This document shows, piece by piece, positions 10,831 to 22,000 of a stretch of DNA of 64,000 bases. Both the position numbers and the translations under genes were made by a program. Position 1 is the stretch's first letter, and the number at the start of each line of letters is the position of its first letter. The notes under the pieces are model-generated. The model had not been told where the DNA came from, did no database searches, and saw only the letters and a list, made by a program, of their open reading frames with translations. Origin of the DNA: Megascapheus bottae (Eukaryota; Chordata; Mammalia; Rodentia; Geomyidae); NCBI GenBank assembly GCA_024803745.1, contig JANJXV010000025.1, positions 16,881,110 to 16,945,109 of the forward strand. Reading direction: 5' to 3'.

Positions 10831-10985
10831 GCTATAGTTTGAAATTCTAGCTGCTTGGGAGACAATATTGGGAGGGTCATAGTTCAAGGTCAATCTGAGC
10901 AAAATTTTGTAAGATCTTATCTCACCCAATATAAGCAGGCTATGTGGTTTAAGTCTACCATTCCAGACATGCAAAAAGGTTAAAC
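10831..10985 (+). repeat. Old B1-related SINE
   Basis: TTCTAGCTGCTTGGGAG and TCATAGTTCAAGGTCAATC point to a 7SL-type head; strongly diverged. Confidence 0.5.
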
Positions 10986-11035
10986 AGACTAGCAGTCCAT
11001 TCTGAGACTATATGAAAAAAAAAAATAGCTCACAG

Positions 11036-11262
11036 AGCCGGGCACGGTGCACATGCCTGTAATCCTAGTTACTCAGGAGGCTGAGATCTGAGGATCATGG
11101 TTCAAAGCCAGCATGAGCACTAAAGAAAGGGAGACTCTTATCTCCAATTAATCACTAGAAAATGGGAAGTAGGGATGTGGCTCAAGGGTAGGGCAGTAGT
11201 CTTGTGCTGAAGAGCTCAGGGACAGCACTTAGGCCCAGAGTTCAAGCCCCATAACCCACAAT
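11036..11262 (+). repeat. B1-Geo SINE
   Basis: GCCGGGCACGGTGCACATGC head, CCCATAACCCAC end. Confidence 0.88.
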
Positions 11263-11265
11263 GTA

Positions 11266-11345
11266 TCTGGAATGTATCTCAGCGGCAAAGAGCTAGCTCA
11301 GCAAGTGCAACATCCTGAGTTCGATCCCCAATACCAGGAAAAAAA
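11266..11345 (+). repeat. ID-type monomer
   Basis: B box GAGTTCGATCCCC then CAATACCAGG and an A-rich tail; no Geo unit. Confidence 0.75.
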
Positions 11346-11387
11346 ACCCCTAAAACAATAGTTTAAAAAAATTAAAAATAGCTCAAG

Positions 11388-11468
11388 CACAAAGGGCTAG
11401 AGGCATGGCTCTGGTGTTACTGCCCACTTGCCACCCCCCCCCAACACACACACACACACACACACACT
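11388..11468 (+). repeat. ID fragment with (CA)n
   Basis: GGGCTAGAGGCATGGCTCTG, then CA units at 11444-11467. Confidence 0.55.
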
Positions 11469-11715
11469 TACAAACTAACTAAATCCCAGGCTTGTGTTCA
11501 GCAATCTTGTGGTCTATACAATATCCCTATAAATAAATTTATTCCCATTGACAGATCAGGGAATAAAGACACGAAGAGGTTAGGCAACTTCTCTGGAGTC
11601 ACACAGCTCCTAGTCCAGAATTAGAACAAGGTGGCAATTTGACCTTATGGTTTGACTACCCACAAAACTATATAAGAATAGTAACAATTAGCTCCTATTT
11701 GCAGCATTAAAAGCA

Positions 11716-11940
11716 CCCGTTAGCTAATTGCTGTTGGTTTATGCATATAATTCTGCTCAGAAGGGTGAGATCCGAAGATCATGGTTCAAAGCCAGCCTGT
11801 GGGCCTCTGATCTCCAATTAATCAGCACAAAGCCAGAAGTGGAGCTATGGCTCAAGTGGTAGAATACTAGCTTTGAGTGAAAAAGCCACCCCCAGAATGT
11901 GTTAAGACCCTGAGTTCAAGCTTTAATGTCACAAAACAAC
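11716..11940 (+). repeat. B1-Geo SINE, diverged
   Basis: GAGATCCGAAGATCATGGTTC and GGAGCTATGGCTCAAGTGG. Confidence 0.75.
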
Positions 11941-12499
11941 ATCAAAAGAACAACTGGCATTAATAGTAGTTAACACCACCAGGCTAAACCTTTATAGTTC
12001 CATTTTATTTTCTGCCTTGTATTAACAAGGAGAAATCAACTGAGCTAACTTTCACAGCAAGGCCTCCTCTTCCCAATCAGCAGCCCCCCCTTAAATATAA
12101 AGCGTTGCATTCTTCTAGAGATATGTTTCACCAGGGATCTGGGAAAGCTTCTCCACTACTTATTCTGGTGGATGGTGGACGGGAAAGGCCAACACTGTAG
12201 ACTCCCCTGGAGTTCTAAGGAGAGTTATTGGATCCCAGCATTATTAACCTGAATCCACTACTGGCTTTTTAGCAAGCTCTGTCCCTCCTGGCATCAGATA
12301 CAAAGTTTCATGTGAGTGCCTTTTTTTCCCTTTGCAAGAGGATTATCTGTTTCTCAAATTAATTTGAGACCACCCAAAAAGGTTAAGGATAATTTTTGTG
12401 GATCATCATAAATGGTCCATAGGCCAAGTGGAGTCTAGTGCTTGCTTTTGTGTAACACACAGGCTGAGAATGGTTCTGTGTTTGTGCATGTGTGTGTAT

Positions 12500-12724
12500 G
12501 TGCCAGTTCTGGGGCTTGAACTCAGGGGCTAGGCACTATCCCTGAGCTTTTGTGCCCAAGACTAGCACTCTACCACTTGAGCCACAGCCTTACTTATGGC
12601 TTTTTCTATTCCATTGGAGATAAGAATATCGTGGATTTTCCTGTCCAAGTTGGCTTTAAACTGCAATTCTCAGCTCTCAGTCTCCTGAGAGCTAGGATTA
12701 CAGATGTGAGCCACCAGGCCTGGC
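12500..12724 (-). repeat. B1-Geo SINE, antisense
   Basis: Full length; downstream of the Ciao2a polyadenylation site. Confidence 0.85.
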
Positions 12725-12864
12725 TCAGGATCTGATTTTAGCAGTATCTTTTGATTTTTAGATCAGATTCTACCTAATAGTCAACAAAAATAAAGCTCTG
12801 CAAGAATAGTCTAGGAATTCACATTTACACTAGCATTTAAAATTCAATAAAAACATTTGAGACA

Positions 12865-13221
12865 AATCATTATAAGAATCATTTATTTTAGAATAGTGAT
12901 TTAAGTTGAATATATTTGGACATGGTAATATTTGACACGAAAAGTAGCTGTATCAGAATGGGTATCAGAAAAATAGTAACACATCTTATACACAGTAACT
13001 AGAAAACAAGTTTCTGGTTAATCACTTCAGTGTTACAAATCCTGAGGATGTTATTTACTGCACAAATTAGGTCCTACTTTGTAATTCAAACTTGTTTGGA
13101 AATAATTCTTTATAAAATGCTTTGAGGTACAAATCACCTATGTATTAAAGATGAGTCTTTTACACTTTTCAAAGGTAAAACAAATATAACAATTACAGTT
13201 CAATGGCTCCTAAAGCAGATA
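12865..13221 (-). terminator. Ciao2a: Ciao2a 3' UTR and polyadenylation signal
   Basis: About 350 nt of AT-rich, SINE-free sequence after the stop codon. On the minus strand AATAAA lies at 12887-12882. Cleavage near 12865 is inferred. Confidence 0.7.
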
Positions 13222-13319
13222 TCAGTCAGGCTCAAGGACACATTGTTCCACAATTTCCCGTAAGTTGGGGTTCTCCATTGCAGCTGCCACCCGCTCTTTG
13301 TCATTTATCTGCTTGTTGA
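13222..13319 (-). CDS. Ciao2a: Ciao2a exon 5 coding part and stop
   Basis: Acceptor ATTTCATAG. Encodes (I)[31 protein letters not shown], then TGA at 13224-13222. Confidence 0.97.
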
Positions 13320-16003
13320 CTATGAAATATGAAGACAAAAGTTAGCAGAATTATGTCGCTAGGCAACACTGGACAATATATTAGCCTGCTAAATAAAGAG
13401 CTTAGCTTGCTGGGCGAGGTCACTCACACCTGTAATCCTCACTACTCAGGAGGCTCAGATCTGAGGATTGCAGTTCAAAGCCAGCCCAGGCACTAAAGTC
13501 CATGAGACTCTTATCTCCAATTAACCACTAGAAAATCGGAAGTGGAGCTGTGGCTCAAGGGGCAGGGCAGTAGCCTTGAACTGAAGAGCTCAGGGAGAAA
13601 GCCTAGGCCCAGAGTTCAAGTGCCATAACCCCCCCCCCCAAAAAAAAAGCTTAGCTGAGCACCAGTGGTTCATGCCTGCAATTCTGGCAACTCAGGAGGC
13701 TGAGATCTGAAGATCAAAGGCAGCCCAGCAAGAAAGTCTGAGACTTTTGTCTCACTCAAGGCTAGGACTCTGCTAGTTGAATCACACTTTCACTTCTGGC
13801 TTTTGGACGGTTAATTAGAGATAAGAGTTTCACATCTTTTCTGCCCAAGCTGCCTTGGAACCATGATCCTCAGACCTCAGTCTCCTGAATAGCTAGGACA
13901 ATATGAGTGAGCTATGAACATCTGGTGCACATAGCCTTTTATGGAAAAGTAGTTACAGTGTAATTATGAAATCAATTAAGTATGGTTACAGTTTCATTCA
14001 CATCACTGAATTGCTTCTCAAAATTATTTTCCAATTTATATCATCAACAGCAACAAGTGAACTATCTGCCAACAACAACTGATATTATAATAAAAACAAG
14101 AGAAAAGGGGCCGGGAGTTTGGCCTAGTAGTAGAGTGCTTGCCTTGCATGCGCGAAGACCCGGGTTCGATTCCTCAGTACCACACACAGAAAAAAAGCTG
14201 GAAGTGGTGCTGAGGCTCAAGTGGTAGAGCTCTAGCCTTGAGAAAGTCGAAGGACAGTGCTCAGGCCCTGAGCTCAAGCCCAGGACTGGCAAAAAAACAA
14301 AAAACAAAAAACAAAAAAAACAAAAACCAAGCAAAAAATGGCTCCATATTATTGTTGAAAGTTGTATTTTGTTTGATAAATACTGATAGATTTTCCACAT
14401 TTATTAGCTGATTTTTTTAAATTTGTTTTTTGCCAATCCTGGGGCTTGAACTCAGGGCTTGACACTGTCCTTGGGCTTTCTCAAGTCTAACAGTACCATC
14501 TGAGTCACAGCACCACTTTTCTGTATGTGGTATTGGGGAATCAAACCCAGGGTTTTATACATGCCGAGCAAGCACTCTAGCACTGGGCCAGCACTCTAGC
14601 ACTGGGCCAAACTCCCAGCCTCTTGTTCCTTTTTTTCTTTTTGTGGGTCATGGGACTTTAACTCTGGGCCTGGGCATTGTCTCTGAGCTCTTTAGCTCAA
14701 GGCTACTATCCTACCCCTTGAGCCACAGTGCCACTTCTGGTTTTCTGGTGATTAATTATAGATAAGAGTCTCACAGACTTTTTAGTGCCCTGGCTGGCTT
14801 TGAATCTCAGCCTCCTGAGTAGCTAGGATTAAGCACTCTACCACTAGGCCAATCTCCCAGCCTCTTGTTCTTTATGTGAATTTTCTGTTCATGTTTCTTC
14901 CTATTAATTTTTTTTTTTTACTCATGATCAGTATTCTTTATTTAGGCTGTTTATGAGCAAATGTATACTTGGAGCTCTATTACCCTTAACAGTTAGAACT
15001 TACACATTTTCCTTAAACCATGATATTCTTTACCTAATCTTCCTATTAATTTTTTAGCTCTCTCTCTTGCTTGTGTGTGTGTGTGTGTACTGGGACTTGA
15101 ACTCAGAGGCTCATGTTCTAGCTTGTTTTTTTTTTGCTCCAAGTTAGCACTCTACCACTTTGAGCCAATAGTGTCAGTTCTGGTTTTCTGGTGGTTAATT
15201 TGAGATAAAAATAGTCTTATGGTGCTTGCCTAGCATGCACAAAGACCAGAGTTTGAATCCTCGGTACCACATACATAGAAAAAGCCAGAAGTAGTGCTGT
15301 GGTTTAAGTGATAGAGCTCTAGTCTTGAGAAAAACCAAGGACAGTGGTCAGGCCCTAGGACAGGCAAAAACAACAACAACACAAAAAATAACCAAAAACA
15401 CCCCCCTAAAATATGGATTTTAAATGTATTTATTTGTGTTCATTGTTTGTATAAAATCCTGTTTATAATGTAACATAGAAGACTACGTAGCACAGCTACT
15501 TGTATGGTTTATTTTTGTTTTTTTGCCAGTCCTAGGGCTTGAATTCAGGGCCTGGGCACTGTCTCTGAGCTTCTTTTGCTCAAGGCTAGCATTCTTCCAC
15601 GTGAGCCACAGCACTATTTCCAGCTTTTTTCTGTGTATGTGGTACTGAGGAATTGAACCCAGGGCTTCACGCATGCTAGGTAAACATTCTACTACTGAGC
15701 CACATTCCCAGTCCCTACTTTGTATTTTTTTTGCCAGTCTTGGGCTTGGGCTCAGGGCCTGAGCACTGTCCTTGGGCTTTCTCGAGGCTAGCATTCTACC
15801 ACTTGAGCCTCAGTACCACTTCTGGCTTTTTTCTATGTATATGGTACCGAGGAATCGAACCCAGGTATTCCGGCATGCTGGGCAAGCACTCTACCACTAG
15901 GCCAAACTCCTAGCCCGTACTTTGTAATTTTTATTACTGGAATTTGAAGTTAGAGCCTTGTGCTGGCTAGGAAGGCATTTTATCACACCTGCAGCATGGG
16001 TAT

Positions 16004-16046
<43 letters not shown>

Positions 16047-19000
16047 CCTGTTATCACACCTGCAGCATGGGTATGGGTGTGCATGTGTGTGTATGCCTGT
16101 ACGTGCATGCACCAGATACTGGGGCTTAACGTCAGGGCTTTATATTTTTGCTTTGCTCTTTGGCTCAAGGCTGGTGTTCTGCCACCTGAGCAATACCTCT
16201 ACTTTCTCTGTGATTTTTTTTTTTTTTTTTGCCAGTCCTGGGCTTGAGCTCAGGGCCTGAGCTCTGTCCTTGGACTTTCTCAAGGCTAGAGCTCTACCGC
16301 TTAAGCCTCAGCACCACTTCTGGCTTTTTTCTATGTATGTGGTACCGAGGAATCGAACCCGGGTCTTCATGCATGCTAGGCAAGCACTTTAACCACTAGG
16401 CCAAACTCCCGGCCCCGTGATTTTTTTTTTTTAATGAACTTTTTTTCTTGTTGTTGTTTTGGCCAGTCCTGGGGCTTGAACTCAGGGCCTGAGCACTGTC
16501 CTTGGGCTTTCTCAAGGCTAAAGCTCTATCACTTGAGCCACAATCCACTTCTAGCTTTTTCTATGCTCCCAGCCCCTCCTCTGTGAAATTTAAATCATCT
16601 GTGGTTGATTTCTCTTAGTAGGTCAGAGGTCTTATAAAAAGGTCTTTTTTTATGTGTGTATTTGTCTTGGGGCTTTTGGTAAGGGCCTGTGTATTGTCCC
16701 CAAGTATTTTTTTTTTTCTCAATGCTAGCACTCTACCACTTGAGCCATAGCTCCAGTTTCAGACTTTTGGAGGTTAATTAGATATCAGAATCTCAGGGAT
16801 TTTGCTCTCTGGATTGGCTTCAAACCATAATCCTCAGATCTCAGCTTCCTGAATAGCTAGGATTATAGGTATGAGCAAGCAGCACTGGCCTAAAAAAGAT
16901 TCTTCGCCTATAATCCTAGCTACTCAGGAGGCTGAGATCTGAGGATCAAGGTTCAAAGCCAGCCCGGGCACAAAAGGATCTGGACTCTTATCTCCAATTA
17001 ACCTCTAGAAAATGAGAAGTGGAGCTTGGCTCAAGGGTAGGACAGTAGCCTTGAGCTGAAGAGCACAGGGATAGTAGCCCAGTGCAAGTCCCATGACCCA
17101 CCAAAAAAAAAAAAAAAGGATTCTTGACTCCCACTGTAACTTATTCACTTAGAGACAGCTCGTATTCAGATGTGCTAGGACTTTACTTGCTAGCCCTCCA
17201 ATTTCAAATTCAAAGATGTAACTCTTTAACATATGACCAAAGAATAGTGCCTTTTCACAGACAGGGAGCCTCTGGCCTGAATCAGTTAGTATTGGTTATC
17301 TCTAGATCACCTAGTTCCCAGTGAAAAATTGCTTCCTTCTGTTGTCTGGTTTCTCTGCCTGTGAAGGAAGAGTTAATAACTAATGGATGGCTCACCAATC
17401 TTTACAAGTAACCCTGGTGGTTTATGGCTGACAGAATAACCTACTAGCTGAAGTTGTTTATAGTATTTCTTATTCACTTACTATCTTCCTCTGTTGAATG
17501 GGTTCCTTCAGAAATGTAGATTTCCAACTGGGAAGGAAAAACAGTAAGAAACAAAATATTAGAGCAAGGGCTTGGGGACATGGCTCAGGTGACAGAGCAC
17601 CTGCTTAGAAATTACAAGGTACACAGTTCATACCCCAGTATTGTAAAAAAACAAAACAAAACAAAACCATGGGCAATTCTTAAATAACAAACAGAGGTAG
17701 AAGATCCAGTGGACTCAAGAATATAGCTTGGCACCAGTGGGCTCACGCCTGTAATCCTAGCTATTTAGGAGGCTGAGATCTGAGGACTATGGTTCAAAGA
17801 CAGTCTGAATAGAAAAGTCTGTGAGACTATCTTCAATTATCTACCAAAAAGTCAGAAGTGGAGCTGTGGCTCAAGTAGTAAAACACAAAAGCTCAGAGAG
17901 AGTATCCAGCCCCCGAGTTCAAACCTAGGATCAGCACACACACAAAGACAATAAATGTAGAGATCGGGTGGGTGTTGGTGGCTCAAGCCGTTAATTCTAG
18001 CTACTCAAAAGGCTGAGATAAGATGATCATTGTTAGAAACCAACTCAGGCAGGTAAATCCATGTACTAGTATCTCCAACTGACCAGGGAAAAGCCATTTT
18101 GTACGGCTAAAGTGGTAGAACACCAGCCTTGAGCAAAAAAAAAACAAAAAACAAAAAAACAAAACCTAAGCAAGATCCTGAATTCCTAAATTCAATCCCA
18201 GTAACAGGAGTAGTATTTTTGGTTAACTGGGGAAAGCCTGCAGGAGGCTCTTGAATCAAACTTTGTGTGCGTGTGTGTGTGTGTGTGTTGGTTCTGGCTT
18301 TGGCTCTTAGGCTTTTACTGGGCTTTTTGGCCTCAGGTTGGAGCTCTATCATTTGAACAACAACTTCACTTTGAGTTTTTTGCTGGCTAATAAGATAGTA
18401 GTCTACAGATTTATCTGCTTGAGCTGGCTTCGAACCTCAATTCTCAGATCTCACCTTGAGTAAGTAGGATAACAAGTATGAGTCACCTGCACTTGGCAAT
18501 GAAATTCTTTACGAACATAAATATAATTTTATAAGAAGGAGACATTGTAAGTGTTTTGTACTTTTCCCTGCACTCGACTTCTTTCCAAACCAGCTTGTGA
18601 CATTCTTTCTGCTACATCCCCAGCAAAGCACATTAACCATCTAGTGTAGTTCCTTCCTCATTTTCTCTACACTCACTCCCACTGTATTTTACACACAGAC
18701 ACACACACACACCCAAATGTTGAGTTGCTTTACTTGTTTTTACAAATGAGTCCCAATACACAGTTTCAATATCCTCTTTTTCTCATTCTCCTTTAGCTTG
18801 CCAAATTTGTTCTCAAGTTTAATGTTGGTTAAGCTATCCCTTCTGGCCTTGCTACGAATTATCCAGCGTCTAAGAACAAGAGTTTTCAACAAAAACTCAC
18901 TATTGCAAACCCAGTGGCTAAGAAAGCATATTATGTGGGGAAAAAAAATTGTGCTGGAGACCACTGGGACCACTAGTGTAAAGTAGTCATCAATATACTC

Positions 19001-22000
19001 AACATGTACTTACTGAGCTCTTACTATGTAAAATCACAATGGAAAACATTCGAATGGGTCATCTATAAACTCAGACTTCAAGAAGCTGACAAACCAAGAA
19101 AGAAGATTAAAAATATACTTATGGAATTAGAACACACCAAGCTCCAACAGCTCTTGCTTGTAACCCTAGCTACTCAGGAAGTTTAGATCTGATGACTAAA
19201 AAGCCAGCCCAGGCCAAGTTTGGCTTAGTGGTAGAGTGTTTGCCCACATAATGCAAAACTGTATGTAATTTAAAATGTCCAAAATAGGCAAACTTAGAGA
19301 TAAAGGGAGGAGTAACTGTTGCTTGCCTGCTTCCTTTCCTTTTTCCTTTTTTTGTCATTTGTAGGGCTTGAACATGGGCCTCAGAGTTGTCCCTGAGCTA
19401 TTTTGCTCAAGGCTAGCAGACCACCACTTTGAGCGACAGAACCACTTCTGGTTTCCTGGTGATTAACTGAAGAATCTCCCAGACTTTCCTGCCCAGGCTG
19501 GCTTTGAACTGCAGTCCTCAGATCTCAGCCTCCTAAATTGCCAGGATTACAGGCATGAGCCACCAGTGCCTGGTCCCTCCCTCATTTTCTCCTGACCATC
19601 CTTCTTTTCTTTTCTTCTCCCTTCCTTCCTGCCCTTTTCCTAGGTATTCTTTTCTTCAATCTTCTCTCTCCCTTGCTCCTCCCTTTCCTCATCTTCATCC
19701 TTTCTTATTTTTGTAACCCAGGCAAGGTCTCAAAGTCACAATCCTTTTGCCCCAGCCTCCCGAGTAATAAGATCACAGACACGCACCCCCAGGCCTGCCT
19801 AGGTACAAGATTTCTTTGGAGATGATGAAAACGTTCTAAAACCGATTATAGTCATGGGTGCACAATTCTGTGTATATGAGAGTAATTACTAAATGATATG
19901 GTTTAAATAGCTGAATTATTTGTTATGTGACAAATCTCCAACCGTATGGATGTGCTCTGGTGGTGGAGCACTGCGCCACCACACATGTGGCTCTGGGTTT
20001 GAGATAATAAAACATCTCTTACCTTGTGTTTAAATGGCAAACACCGCTGAAGTTTTACTCTTAAGCATAACCCTGTGGAGGAAAACAAAACCAACCTCCA
20101 ATTATCTCTTTATCTGTTCTAATTGCTTAATTGGTTTCTGAGAAAGCACACAGCTGTGTCTGCGTCCGGGGGAATGTAAGTAGCTGACACAGCTTTGCTT
20201 GATCCAGTCTAGGTCTCCTGTGGAAATTTCATACGTTGTTTTAAATATTTCTCATGACAATTCAGTGATCTAGGTATCATTAATCCTATTCTACAAATAA
20301 GGAGATTAGTGTCAGAGCGTAACTTACCCCAAGACTGCTCTGGCAGTCAAATAGCGGAGATGGGATTGGAACCCAGAAACACTACAAAAGCCAGGCCTTT
20401 CCTACTTCATCAACTGACCTTCAAGCAAGGGGTAATTAATTTACTGGCATTTACTGAATGGACACGAGGCCAAGCTGCGCCTTTTTTTTTTTTTTGGCCA
20501 GTCCTAGAGCTTGAACTCAGGGCCTGGACGCTGTCTATGGACATATTTTGCTCAATGCTAGCACTCTGCCACTTGAGCCACAGTGCCATTTCAGGCTTTT
20601 TCTGTGTGGGGTACTGAGGAATCGAATCCAGGGCTTTGTGCATGCTAGTCGAGCAATCTATCACTAGGCTACGCTCCTGGCCAAAGCTGTACCATTTTAA
20701 AAGAGCCACATAGCTGGGCATTGGTGACTCACACCTGTAATCCTGGCTACTCAGGAGGCTGAGATTTAAGGATTGCCATTTGAAGCCAGCTGGAGCAGCA
20801 AAGTCTGTGAGACTTTTATCTCCAATAAACTACTCGAAATAGCTGGAAGTGGTACTATGGCTCAAGTGGTAGAGTGCTAGCCTTGAACAAAAGAAGCTCA
20901 AGGACAATGCCCAGGCCCTAAGTTCAAGCCCCAGGACTGGCACAAATAATAGAAATAAAAAGAGCCTCATGGCTAGGCATCAGTGGCTCATGACTGCAAT
21001 CCTATCTACTCAAGGGGCTGAGATCTGAGGAATCATGGTTCGAAGCCAGCCTGTGACCATGGCCACATGTACCTAAAAGAACTGTGATGTGGGCCGGGAG
21101 TTTGGCCTACTGGTTAAAGTGGTTGCCTAGCATGCACGAAGACCCGGGTTCGATTCCTCGGTACCACATATATAGAAAAAAGCCAGAAGTGGTGCTGAGG
21201 CTCAAGTGGTAGAGCTCTAGCCTTGAGAAAGTCCAAGGACAGTGCTCAGGCCCTGAGCTCAAGCCCAGGACTGGCAATAAAAAAAAAAAAAAAAAAAGAA
21301 CTGTGATGTAACTAGAGGAGACACACATTTGGAGTCAGGTGACTTGGGTTTGAGTCTTAACTTCACCATTTCCTGGGAATGACTCTATGCAGGTCAACTA
21401 AACTCTGTGCTCTCACTCCTCAGCTACAAAATGAAGATCAAAGTTGCTTTTGTTTTTGAGTCCTGGGGCTTGAACCCAAAGTCTGAACGCTGCCCCTGAG
21501 TGTTTTTGCTCAGGGGTAACACTCTACCACTTGAGCTACACCTCTACTTCCTGCCTGGGCTAGTCTTGATCCTCAGATCTCAGCCTCCCGCAGAGCTAGG
21601 ATTTACAGCTGTGACCCAATGGCACTGATAACAAGAGTATTTTAATTTTCTACAGGCTAATTCTGACAACTACAGTACATTACATGAAGAAACTCTGTAA
21701 ATCATAAATGGTAGATGATAAAGCTCTTATTTGGGATCAGTATCACACTTATAATTGAGTTTACACAAACAATCTTACCAATAAGAGTAGCCAAAGAGCA
21801 ATGAGGTACTGTTGGTGTGAACCTGATAGTAACCAGATAGTCTTCTTCATTTATCTCCTGAACTTCCACACAACTCTCCGTGACCACTTCCAGTTCTTCT
21901 AAAGTATTGGGCTTTTCTGGATCCCGGATAGTTCGAATCAAATCTAAAGGGTCATCAGAGACAAAGCATTTTATTAAAACATGGGTATTCTTCCTGGCAC

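Larger units (their letters stand above)
7860..12864. other. Intergenic, Dapk2 to Ciao2a
   Basis: SINE-rich, with unique blocks at 8210-8435, 9145-9790, 10370-10715 and 11940-12490. No gene recognised. Confidence 0.65.

Noticed and set aside
14109..14190. tRNA-like A and B boxes suggesting tRNA genes
   Set aside because: They belong to SINE heads; no acceptor stem or anticodon arm closes, and each is followed by the Geo unit and an A-rich tail.
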